A DNA stretch of 6,085 nucleotides from Actinomycetota bacterium (GCA_026392535.1 JAPLBX010000005.1:1-6085); one strand, 5' to 3'. Numbered from the stretch's first letter, positions 1 to 5,760 are shown. Numbers and translations are program-made. Notes: generated from the sequence alone by a model not told the origin.

Positions 1-227
1 CTTTTCAAACTTCTCCCTATGAGTTGATAGAGGAGAACATGGAATATGTGAGAACTCTTTTGCAACGAGAATCAAAACGAGATTTGCGAGTTTTTATCAA
101 ATTCAAACGGAACTTTGACGGGCGACTGTCTAGTGTCACTGCTAAAGCTGTTATAAAGACTGATGTTGTCGGATTCAGTAAGCTATCTGAAACGCGAATT
201 GTTAAGCGGGCAACTTTTGTGCCGTAG
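1..227 (+). CDS. C-terminal part of a TadE-like pilus assembly protein (5' end outside window)
   Basis: The reading frame whose first complete codon is at position 3 is open from the window edge to the TAG at 225-227, giving 74 residues. The ATG at 39 and TTG at 24 are probably internal, because the frame has no stop upstream of them. What remains is a helical, charged stretch followed by a beta-rich part with alternating hydrophobic residues (SSVTAKAVIKTDVVGF) and an end reading KRATFVP. That pattern resembles the C-terminal half of actinobacterial TadE-like proteins, small membrane-anchored pseudopilin-like parts of Flp/Tad pilus systems. The N-terminal membrane helix that would settle the assignment is off the window. 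The 3' end overlaps the next gene, so the two are probably translationally coupled. A coding sequence is likely; the family call is inference from context and residue pattern. Confidence 0.55.
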   Translation, partial: FQTSPYELIEENMEYVRTLLQRESKRDLRVFIKFKRNFDGRLSSVTAKAVIKTDVVGFSKLSETRIVKRATFVP

Positions 228-663
228 AAAGTTTTTACGAACAGAAAATGGCACCATTCTGCTTTGGACAATTGGTGTCTTTTCAGTTTCACTCTTGGTA
301 TTGGCGGGGTTGATATCCATTGCGAGCTATTTCTCACAGACTATGGACCTGCAATCAAGGTTGGAGTTGTCTGCAACGAATGCTTCGGATCGACTCGACT
401 ACTCCAATTTCTATTTGACCGGGGAGATAACCGATGTGGTTTTTGAAGATGCATCCTTACTTAACGCGATAACAAAAGACTTGAAGGCCATTGGAAAGGA
501 ATTCGATCGATTCAAGATTTTGACCTGGCGGGTTGAAGGAAGAGAGTTTTGGTTAGAGATATCTCACCCTTGGGTTTCCCCGATTGGAAATTTCAGTGTT
601 TTGCCCGAATCGGTAACGGCTAGTGTCCACCTGAAACTCGATTCAAATAGGCATTTGCAATAA
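217..663 (+). CDS. Small TadG/TadE-like membrane-anchored protein, probably Tad pilus locus
   Basis: Product of 148 residues from the TTG at 217. It opens with a basic stretch (CRRKFLR), then a TENG segment and one strong hydrophobic helix at about residues 13-37, followed by a polar region of about 110 residues. A short basic cytoplasmic tip, one N-terminal helix and then an S/A/N-rich segment (LELSATNASDRL) is the layout of actinobacterial TadG/TadE-like proteins, which are exported and membrane-anchored. The frame also has an ATG at 163, but that start would overlap the upstream gene by 65 nt. TTG 217 overlaps by only 11 nt, puts the basic residues directly before the helix, and has a weak purine-rich AAGCGGG six nt upstream. 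TTG 199 is a third option. No catalytic motif is visible. Its position between a TadE-like end and prfB supports a Tad link; exact function is unknown. Confidence 0.6.
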   Translation: MCRRKFLRTENGTILLWTIGVFSVSLLVLAGLISIASYFSQTMDLQSRLELSATNASDRLDYSNFYLTGEITDVVFEDASLLNAITKDLKAIGKEFDRFKILTWRVEGREFWLEISHPWVSPIGNFSVLPESVTASVHLKLDSNRHLQ

Positions 664-694
664 CCGACTCTTCAAACCCTTACTCTTTGCCATT
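655..694 (+). promoter_or_regulatory. Putative promoter for a leaderless prfB transcript
   Basis: There is no Shine-Dalgarno sequence before the prfB ATG; the preceding bases are pyrimidine-rich. A TANNNT hexamer, TACTCT, lies at 681-686, eight nt before the ATG, the distance expected if transcription begins at or next to the start codon. The only -35-like match, TTGCAA at 655-660, is 20 nt upstream of the hexamer, longer than ideal, so the -35 element is doubtful. Leaderless mRNAs are common in actinobacteria. Confidence 0.45.
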
Positions 695-1789
695 ATGGCA
701 CTTGAACCTCGCGAACATCTAGCTGAACTTTCTGCGACTTTGCAGACAGTTGAGTCGGTAATGAATTTACCCAAAATGCGCGAGGAATTGGTGAAAGTGG
801 AGGCAGAAGCTTCCGTACCTAACCTTTGGGATGACTCAGCCCACGCCCAGTCCGTGACTTCGCGCCTGTCTTTCTTACAGTCAGAACTTAAAAAGGTTAT
901 GGCCTTACGCCAGCGCATTGATGATGCAGGCATATTGCTAGATCTTGCGGAATCTGAAGGCGATGCAGATTCGCATGGTGAAGTAGACAAAGAATTGAAT
1001 GAACTTAAACACCTAGTTAGTGAGATTGAAGTTCGCACTTTATTGAATGGTGAATATGACATTCGCGAGGCGTTAATCACAATTCGTTCTGAAGCTGGCG
1101 GCATTGACGCAGCCGACTGGGCGCAAATGTTGATGCGTATGTATCTGCGTTATTGCGAACGTCATAACTGGCCAACCGATGTCTATGAAACTTCATATGC
1201 TGAAGAAGCTGGAATTAAATCAGCAACTTTTGCAGTCCATGCTCCATATGCATATGGAATTCTTTCGGTTGAACAAGGCACTCACCGTTTGGTGAGAATT
1301 TCACCATTCGACAATCAAGGCAGACGTCAAACTTCCTTCGCAGGTGTTGAAGTAATTCCAGTGGTGGAACAGGCAGATGCAATCGCTATTCCCGATGATG
1401 ACATTCGGGTTGATGTTTATCGTTCGTCAGGTCCAGGCGGTCAAGGAGTTAACACCACCGATTCCGCTGTGCGATTGACTCACGTCCCGACAGGCATCGT
1501 GGTGTCATGCCAAAACGAACGGTCACAATTGCAAAACAAAGCTACAGCAATGAATATTTTGATGGCCAAAATTCTCGAGCGCAAAAGGCAAGAAGATCAG
1601 ACCAAGATTGATGCGCTCAAGGGGGACTCAGCAGGTTCCTGGGGAACTCAGATGCGCAACTACGTTCTCCATCCGTATCAAATGGTCAAGGATGCTCGCA
1701 CCGATTACGAAACTGGAAATACCCAGGCGGTGCTTGATGGCGAGATTGATGCTTTCATTGATGCTGGAATTCGCTGGCGCAAACGGTAA
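695..1789 (+). CDS. prfB: Peptide chain release factor 2 (RF2)
   Basis: Class I release factor that reads UGA and UAA in the ribosomal A site and triggers hydrolysis of peptidyl-tRNA. Length is 364 residues, close to the E. coli protein. The N-terminal third is helical and charged. The PCRF-type region follows, with the stop-codon-reading tripeptide SPF at residues 203-205, which marks RF2 rather than RF1 (PxT). The catalytic GGQ is at 248-250 within SGPGGQGVN, and an RF-1-type domain runs on through SAVRLTHVPTGIVV. The C terminus (LDGEIDAFIDAGIRWRK) is also family-typical. The frame is continuous, so the programmed +1 frameshift known from E. coli prfB is absent. ATG 695 is chosen because it starts the conserved N-terminal helix and sits just behind a -10-like element. 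prfB next to ftsEX is a recurring actinobacterial arrangement. Confidence 0.97.
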   Translation: MALEPREHLAELSATLQTVESVMNLPKMREELVKVEAEASVPNLWDDSAHAQSVTSRLSFLQSELKKVMALRQRIDDAGILLDLAESEGDADSHGEVDKELNELKHLVSEIEVRTLLNGEYDIREALITIRSEAGGIDAADWAQMLMRMYLRYCERHNWPTDVYETSYAEEAGIKSATFAVHAPYAYGILSVEQGTHRLVRISPFDNQGRRQTSFAGVEVIPVVEQADAIAIPDDDIRVDVYRSSGPGGQGVNTTDSAVRLTHVPTGIVVSCQNERSQLQNKATAMNILMAKILERKRQEDQTKIDALKGDSAGSWGTQMRNYVLHPYQMVKDARTDYETGNTQAVLDGEIDAFIDAGIRWRKR

Positions 1790-1892
1790 GAGTTCAGCCA
1801 ATATTGAGGCATTTGACCGTATTTAGTGGCGTCATTCGGCTGTTTAGCCGCCTCACCGCTCTAAACTGCCCCTCGTCGTATCCGAGCTTCCC

Positions 1893-1900
1893 AAGGTGAG
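1893..1900 (+). promoter_or_regulatory. Shine-Dalgarno sequence deciding the TTG start of ftsE
   Basis: AAGGTGAG lies three nt before the TTG at 1904, with the AGGTG core about 5-6 nt from it. It picks TTG 1904 as the ftsE start: the resulting N terminus, MIRFDHVSK, matches the usual FtsE beginning, whereas the nearby GTG at 1896 runs into a TGA after three codons. The 114-nt gap after prfB has no strong promoter. TTGACC at 1813-1818 is -35-like but lacks a good -10 at 17 nt. Confidence 0.75.
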
Positions 1901-1903
1901 ATT

Positions 1904-2593
1904 TTGATTCGTTTTGACCATGTAAGCAAACTCCATAAAGGCGCATCTCGCTCAGCGCTTGAGGACGTTTGTGTAGATATTGAACGCGGCGAGTTTGTAT
2001 TCCTTGTGGGTGCATCAGGATCGGGTAAGTCCACCTTTTTGCGACTTCTTCTCAGAGAAGAACGCCCAACAGCAGGAACCGTCTGGGTGGCAGGCAAAGA
2101 TCTAAACAAACTTACAAACTGGAAAGTGCCGGCCTTGCGCCGCCAAATTGGTTGTGTGTTTCAAGACTTCCGACTTTTGCCAAATCGCACAGTAGCTGGC
2201 AACGTCGCTTTCGCTCTAGAAGTTATCGGCACCCCTCGAGATGAAATCAAAGAAGTTGTGCCAAACGTGCTTGAACTAGTTGGTTTAACCGGGAAAGAAG
2301 ATTCTTACCCAAATGAAATCTCTGGTGGTGAACAACAAAGAGTTGCGATTGCACGTGCATTTGTTAATCGTCCATCAATCTTGATTGCAGACGAACCAAC
2401 CGGAAACTTAGATCCAGAAACATCAATCGGCATTATGAAACTTTTAGATCGTATCAACAAGATCGGAACTACAGTTGTTATGGCGACTCACGACGTTGCC
2501 ATTGTTGACCAAATGCGAAAGCGCGTTATCGAAATTGATACAGGTCATGTTGTTCGCGACCAGTCCCGTGGTGTTTACGGAATGGGTGCGTAA
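1904..2593 (+). CDS. ftsE: Cell division ATP-binding protein FtsE
   Basis: Cytoplasmic ABC-type ATPase, 229 residues, the usual FtsE size. It pairs with FtsX at the division site and couples ATP hydrolysis to activation of peptidoglycan hydrolases outside the membrane. All nucleotide-binding motifs are readable: Walker A GASGSGKST at 36-44, Q-loop Gln87 in GCVFQDFRLL, signature ISGGEQQR at 139-146, Walker B ILIADE at 159-164, D-loop NLD at 168-170 and the switch His196 in MATHD. The stretch FLRLLLREERPTAGTVWVAG after Walker A and the DFRLLPNRTV segment are characteristic of FtsE within this ATPase family. Translation starts at TTG behind a good Shine-Dalgarno. The stop codon TAA shares its last A with the ftsX ATG, so the two are translationally coupled and probably made in a fixed ratio. 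Confidence 0.97.
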   Translation: MIRFDHVSKLHKGASRSALEDVCVDIERGEFVFLVGASGSGKSTFLRLLLREERPTAGTVWVAGKDLNKLTNWKVPALRRQIGCVFQDFRLLPNRTVAGNVAFALEVIGTPRDEIKEVVPNVLELVGLTGKEDSYPNEISGGEQQRVAIARAFVNRPSILIADEPTGNLDPETSIGIMKLLDRINKIGTTVVMATHDVAIVDQMRKRVIEIDTGHVVRDQSRGVYGMGA

Positions 2594-3501
2594 TGCGATT
2601 TAGCTACCTCGTAAAAGAAGTATCTACAGGACTTCGCCGAAACCTAACTCTTTCACTAGCCGTGATCATTACGGTCGCAGTCTCCCTTTCATTGTTTGGT
2701 TCGGCATTGCTAATCAATGCACAAGTAAACAAAATGAAGGACTACTGGTTTGATCGAGTAGAAGTATCAATATTCTTGTGCGGAAGTATTTCAGATTCAC
2801 CTAACTGCATTGATGGTGCAATTAGTGAGGAAGAAAAAGGCCAAATTCGCTCAGACCTGCAGGGTATGACCGACATTGTTGACACAGTTTTTTACGAATC
2901 GAAAGAGCAAGCACTTCTTAGATTCAAAGAGCAATTCAAGAATTCCCCAATTGCAGACACGGCATCCGCTGAGCAGATGCCAGAGTCATTCCGGGTGAAA
3001 TTAATAGATCCAACTAAGTTTGCAGTTATTGAAGGTGCTTTTGGTTTGCGCCCTGGAATCGAACAAGTTGTCGATCAACGACAAACTTTGCAGAAACTTT
3101 TTGATGCATTAGGCGGACTTCAAAAACTTGCTCAAGCTATTGCTGGTGTGATGATTCTCGTGACCATCCTCTTGATTTCAAATACCATGCGAGTAGCCGC
3201 GTATAACCGGCGTCGCGAAACTGGAATTATGCGTTTGGTTGGTGCAAGCAATTTCACCATCCAACTCCCATTCCTCTTAGAAGCAGCAGTTGCGGCAGCA
3301 ATCGGTTCAGCGGTTGCGGTCGGCGCACTTGTTGCCAGCAAGATTTTCTTAATTGACCAAACACTTGCGAAAACATTTACGTTCACCACCTTCATTGGCT
3401 GGGAAGCTATCTATTCAGTAATCCCAATCATGCTTGGGGCGGGTGTTGGTTTAGCGGTTTTGGCAGCGGGTACGACGCTTCGGAAATACTTGAAGGTTTA
3501 A
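2593..3501 (+). CDS. ftsX: Cell division membrane protein FtsX
   Basis: Integral membrane partner of FtsE, 302 residues. Topology matches the family. A short cytoplasmic N terminus (MRFSYLVKEVSTGLRRN) is followed by a first helix at about 18-43, then a large extracytoplasmic loop at about 44-170, which in this family docks and activates the peptidoglycan hydrolase or its adaptor. Three more helices lie at about 176-198, 222-247 and 272-297. After helix 2 comes the conserved cytoplasmic stretch MRVAAYNRRRETGIMRLVGA, which contacts the ATPase. The extracytoplasmic loop holds Cys63 and Cys72, nine residues apart, which could form a disulfide (inference). The ATG overlaps the ftsE stop by one base, and a GGAATGGG purine stretch precedes it. 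One nt separates its stop from the M23 gene, supporting one operon. Confidence 0.96.
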   Translation: MRFSYLVKEVSTGLRRNLTLSLAVIITVAVSLSLFGSALLINAQVNKMKDYWFDRVEVSIFLCGSISDSPNCIDGAISEEEKGQIRSDLQGMTDIVDTVFYESKEQALLRFKEQFKNSPIADTASAEQMPESFRVKLIDPTKFAVIEGAFGLRPGIEQVVDQRQTLQKLFDALGGLQKLAQAIAGVMILVTILLISNTMRVAAYNRRRETGIMRLVGASNFTIQLPFLLEAAVAAAIGSAVAVGALVASKIFLIDQTLAKTFTFTTFIGWEAIYSVIPIMLGAGVGLAVLAAGTTLRKYLKV

Positions 3502-3502
3502 C

Positions 3503-4717
3503 ATGCGTAAACTCCTAGCTTCCCTGCTCGCTATAACACTGCTCACTTCACTTGCTGCAACAGCGGATGCAACATTCTCAACAAAGGATTCACTAAAGAA
3601 TCAAATCGCAGACGCAGGGGACGCGGTTGATGAAGCAAATGCCAAAGTCACAAAAGCGCTCCGCGAGTACAACAAAGCTGCAGCCGCATTGCCAGCTGCC
3701 CGAGAGAGACTTCGCGTTGCAAACTTAAATCTTGCTAGGGCTGAAAGTGCACATCAAACTGCAGTAAATGATCTTGCAAAATCGACCGCTGCCACCGCCC
3801 GTGCTGAAGACAATTTGAGCGTTACTCAATCAAATCTATCAACGCAAAATACCGAAGTTTCAAAACTTGTGAACATGATGTATCGCCAAGGTCCATTATC
3901 GGAACTGAGTATCATTTTTAGCACCGAATCTCCAGCTCTATTTACGACGCGAATACAAATTGTTAAATCTTGGTTTGATAGCAAAACAGCACAGATAAAT
4001 CAGCTAACCAAAACGCGTGAAGACTTGATTCAAAAGAAAAAGGCGCTTCATGAACTTGTCCAAGACAATGTTAAGAAAAAGGCAGATGCCCAAGCCAAAG
4101 TTTTGACAGCTGAAGCAGCGGCGAAAGAAGCAAAGTCTGCACAAGCTGCAGTGAACAAGATTGTTAGTGCTCGCAAAGCAGCTTTTGATGAGGCGAAGAA
4201 ATTCAAGGCTGCCGTTCAAAAACGTTATGACAAGCTGAAGAAAGAACAACAGCGACTTAAAAACATTGCAAAGAAAAATAATGGTAAAGGTAAAAACCTC
4301 GACCCGTCTGATCAATTTTTATGGCCAGTAGCAGGAGCGCCTAAGACCTCAGACGCTGGTATGCGCCTGCACCCAATTTTTAAGATTTGGCGATGCCATG
4401 CCGGCATTGACCTAGGAGCTCCAACTGGTGCGAAGATCCGTGCCGCAGAAGATGGCGTGGTTGCTGATGCGGGCTGGTCTACTGGTTACGGCAATTACGT
4501 GATGCTGGCGCACGGAAAAGGTATAACCACTTTCTATGCACACATGAGTCAGAAACTGGCAAAAGATGGCGAGAGTGTTTCCCGCGGAGAAAATATAGGT
4601 TTAGTTGGTTCAACTGGCTGGGCAACTGGTCCACACTTGCATTTTGAAGTACGCGTCTATGGCGAGCTTTATGACCCAATGGGTTGGTATGGTCACTCAA
4701 AAAAGAAGATTTGCTAA
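3503..4717 (+). CDS. Secreted coiled-coil M23 (LytM-type) peptidoglycan endopeptidase, likely FtsEX partner
   Basis: Product of 404 residues. A Sec signal peptide covers residues 1-23, with a basic start, a Leu/Ala core and a likely cut after ADA. A long Ala/Lys-rich coiled-coil region spans about 25-260, ending in a Lys/Asn-rich linker. The M23 metallopeptidase domain spans about 274-395. The domain has RLHP (288-291), zinc ligands His299 and Asp303 (HAGID) and His380, and catalytic His347 (YAHM) and His378 (HLHFE). All are present, so it should cleave peptide cross-links in peptidoglycan. The coiled coil plus LytM layout is that of EnvC, which FtsX activates in E. coli, but EnvC lacks the metal site. 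GAAGG at 3492-3496, inside the end of ftsX, is the Shine-Dalgarno. Only two cysteines occur, Cys298 and the final residue Cys404. The role as FtsEX-controlled hydrolase is inferred from the operon. Confidence 0.92.
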   Translation: MRKLLASLLAITLLTSLAATADATFSTKDSLKNQIADAGDAVDEANAKVTKALREYNKAAAALPAARERLRVANLNLARAESAHQTAVNDLAKSTAATARAEDNLSVTQSNLSTQNTEVSKLVNMMYRQGPLSELSIIFSTESPALFTTRIQIVKSWFDSKTAQINQLTKTREDLIQKKKALHELVQDNVKKKADAQAKVLTAEAAAKEAKSAQAAVNKIVSARKAAFDEAKKFKAAVQKRYDKLKKEQQRLKNIAKKNNGKGKNLDPSDQFLWPVAGAPKTSDAGMRLHPIFKIWRCHAGIDLGAPTGAKIRAAEDGVVADAGWSTGYGNYVMLAHGKGITTFYAHMSQKLAKDGESVSRGENIGLVGSTGWATGPHLHFEVRVYGELYDPMGWYGHSKKKIC

Positions 4718-4726
4718 CGCAGGTTT

Positions 4727-4762
4727 TTAAGGTCAAACATACTTTCCGCTAGTCTCGGCTCT
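4727..4762 (+). promoter_or_regulatory. Putative promoter for a leaderless smpB transcript
   Basis: The 45 nt between the M23 stop and smpB hold no Shine-Dalgarno near the ATG. TAGTCT at 4750-4755 fits the TANNNT -10 pattern and stands seven nt before the ATG, so transcription could start at the initiation codon. A -35 box at the right distance is poor (TTAAGG at 4727-4732). The element mirrors the one before prfB. Confidence 0.45.
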
Positions 4763-5239
4763 ATGGCCAAGGAAACTGGACGCAAACTTATTGCGCAGAA
4801 CAAAAAGGCCCGCCATGATTTCTCGATAGAAGAGGTCTATGAGGCGGGTCTTGTTCTTGTAGGCACTGAAGTGAAATCACTTCGACTTGGAAGAGCTTCC
4901 TTAATCGATGGATTCGTAATGGTCGATGGTGGCGAAGCTTTCCTACACAGCATTCACATTCCTGAATACGAACAAGGAACGTGGACCAATCATGAGCCAA
5001 CTCGAATGCGCAAACTACTTTTGCATGCTGATGAAATTCGCAAAATCAGTATCGCAGTTGCACGTCAAGGATTTACGATCATTCCACTTTCAATCTACTT
5101 CAAAGATGGTCGGGTAAAAGTTGAAATCGGACTGGCCAAGGGACGCAAAACCCACGATAAACGCCAGGCTATTGCCGAGCGAGACGTAAAACGGGAATTA
5201 AGCCGAGTCGAAGGTCGACGCTCAAAGGGTATGAAATAA
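4763..5239 (+). CDS. smpB: SsrA-binding protein SmpB (tmRNA partner)
   Basis: Cytoplasmic RNA-binding protein of 158 residues, the usual size. It binds the tRNA-like end of tmRNA and delivers it to ribosomes stalled on truncated mRNAs. The oligonucleotide-binding-fold core carries hallmark stretches: NKKARHDFSIEEVYEAG near the start, GTEVKSLR at 34-41, HIPEYEQGTW in the middle, and TRMRKLLLH. The basic C-terminal tail has the conserved DKR at 132-134, followed by AIAERDVKRELSR; in the ribosome this tail mimics codon-anticodon pairing and enters the empty mRNA channel. The ATG at 4763 gives the standard MAKETGRKLIAQNKKARH start. Its RNA partner ssrA lies 112 nt downstream, on the same strand. 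The start lacks a Shine-Dalgarno and probably uses a leaderless or read-through mRNA. Confidence 0.98.
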   Translation: MAKETGRKLIAQNKKARHDFSIEEVYEAGLVLVGTEVKSLRLGRASLIDGFVMVDGGEAFLHSIHIPEYEQGTWTNHEPTRMRKLLLHADEIRKISIAVARQGFTIIPLSIYFKDGRVKVEIGLAKGRKTHDKRQAIAERDVKRELSRVEGRRSKGMK

Positions 5240-5286
5240 GCGCGGTTTTCCACAGATTCAGTTTTGGATTTCGTATGGGTCAGTAA

Positions 5287-5300
5287 AAGGGTTTACCCTT
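5287..5300 (+). repeat. Short perfect inverted repeat upstream of ssrA
   Basis: AAGGGT (5287-5292) and ACCCTT (5295-5300) form a perfect palindrome around a TT spacer. It overlaps the likely -35 box of ssrA. It could be a small operator, or an RNA hairpin with a 5-bp stem and TTTA loop just after smpB. No T-run follows, so it is not a convincing terminator. It may be chance. Confidence 0.4.
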
Positions 5301-5320
5301 CGCCATATCAAAACTAAATA
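5292..5320 (+). promoter_or_regulatory. Candidate ssrA promoter
   Basis: TTTACC at 5292-5297 and TAAATA at 5315-5320 are separated by exactly 17 nt and resemble sigma70-type -35 and -10 boxes (partial matches). Transcription would begin near 5327, leaving a leader of about 25 nt before the mature tmRNA end at 5352, to be removed by RNase P. Independent transcription of ssrA from smpB is usual; these particular boxes are inferred. Confidence 0.45.
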
Positions 5321-5398
5321 GTGGAATCAATAAAACGATTCTCACACCCATGGGGGTGACAGGTTTCGACGGTGAGCGTCGAGACGGGAGAAGCGGGC

Positions 5399-5426
5399 AG
5401 AGAAGTTGTGGTGATCTCTTAAACCA
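5399..5426 (+). other. tmRNA pseudoknot 1
   Basis: Two interleaved stems can be drawn. AGAGA (5399-5403) pairs with TCTCT (5415-5419). TGGT (5409-5412), inside that loop, pairs with ACCA (5423-5426). This is an H-type pseudoknot at tmRNA nt 48-75, ending 18 nt before the resume codon. In E. coli tmRNA, PK1 occupies nearly the same position and helps set the frame on the ribosome. Confidence 0.8.
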
Positions 5427-5444
5427 TCTACAAAAAATATAAGT

Positions 5445-5483
5445 GCCAATTCACAGCGCACTGACTTTGCTCTAGCTGCATAG
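5445..5483 (+). other. tmRNA tag-peptide reading frame (ANSQRTDFALAA)
   Basis: The resume codon GCC at 5445-5447 follows ATAAGT. Translation yields the 12-residue tag ANSQRTDFALAA and stops at TAG (5481-5483). The tag ends in the ALAA degron recognised by ClpXP-type proteases. The composition fits actinobacterial tags of the ANSxRT..ALAA kind. The stop codon sits at the loop-stem border of a small hairpin, as in other tmRNAs. Confidence 0.93.
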
Positions 5484-5730
5484 CTAAAGCCTTAAAAAGT
5501 CCGGAAACCTAGCCCTGCTGTCGGGTTAGAACTTTCCGCCGTTTGACAGCTCACCGAGGAGTCCGGTCGCGGGGCTTTAAGGAAAATCAAACAGCGGCTT
5601 GGACTGCGTAACCTCATGGGCCACAAGGAATGAGGTAGTCGAGAACGCGTTACAGAGGCTGCGCCCGGAGAAGACCCTGATCTATGTCATCGGACCCGAG
5701 TTCGATTCTCGGCACCTCCACAAACAAAAA

Positions 5731-5758
5731 AGGCTCTCGGTTTTCTGAGAGCCTTTTT
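5731..5758. terminator. Rho-independent terminator, probably bidirectional
   Basis: AGGCTCTCGG (5731-5740) pairs with CTGAGAGCCT (5745-5754) as a 10-bp stem with one G-T wobble and a TTTT loop. A T-run (5754-5758) follows and an A-run (5726-5731) precedes it. It begins 11 nt after the tmRNA 3' end. The minus-strand gene stops at 5761, so the same hairpin, with its A-run read as U on the other strand, can end both convergent transcripts. Confidence 0.93.
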
Positions 5759-5760
5759 AT

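Larger units (their letters stand above)
5352..5720 (+). ncRNA. ssrA: Transfer-messenger RNA (tmRNA, SsrA)
   Basis: Rescues stalled ribosomes: charged with alanine, it acts first as tRNA and then as a short mRNA that tags the nascent protein for proteolysis. The ends pair as a 7-bp acceptor stem, GGGGGTG (5352-5358) with CACCTCC (5713-5719), containing one G-T wobble. The family-typical AGGTTTCGACGG follows the 5' strand. The T arm is CCGAG (5696-5700), TTCGATT loop, CTCGG (5708-5712). The discriminator is A5720. The 3' CCA is not encoded (CAA follows) and must be added enzymatically. A first pseudoknot (5399-5426) precedes the tag reading frame (5445-5483). A hairpin over the tag end pairs TAGC 5473-5476 with GCTA 5483-5486, and a long one pairs 5502-5507 with 5533-5538 and 5509-5515 with 5523-5529. 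Length of about 369 nt is normal for a one-piece tmRNA. It lies downstream of smpB and upstream of a strong terminator. Confidence 0.97.

Noticed and set aside
264..446. 60-residue + strand open frame inside the TadG-like gene
   Set aside because: It lies wholly within the longer frame 217-663, which has a coherent membrane-protein layout.
643..1104. 153-residue minus-strand open frame opposite prfB
   Set aside because: It lies antisense to the well-supported RF2 N-terminal region, is Ser/Arg-rich without recognisable motifs, and has no independent signals.
1837..1850. Hairpin after prfB as a Rho-independent terminator
   Set aside because: The stem is only 5 bp and is followed by GC-rich sequence without a T-run.
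3132..3395. 87-residue minus-strand open frame opposite ftsX
   Set aside because: Its composition mirrors the FtsX membrane helices and it lacks any start signal; ftsX on the + strand is certain.
3560..4260. Lys/Ala-rich stretch as a DNA-level tandem repeat
   Set aside because: The protein is low in complexity because it is a coiled coil, but no nucleotide unit recurs in tandem.
4004..4315. 103-residue minus-strand open frame with hydrophobic Leu/Phe-rich sequence
   Set aside because: It is the antisense image of the Lys/Ala-rich coiled coil of the M23 protein; reverse-complemented AAG/AAA and GCA codons yield the Leu/Phe and Cys bias.
5696..5760. Possible integration (att) site of a genomic island at the ssrA 3' end
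   Set aside because: ssrA is a common integration target, but the next feature is the native terminator and a convergent gene; no integrase or repeated ssrA 3' fragment occurs in the window.
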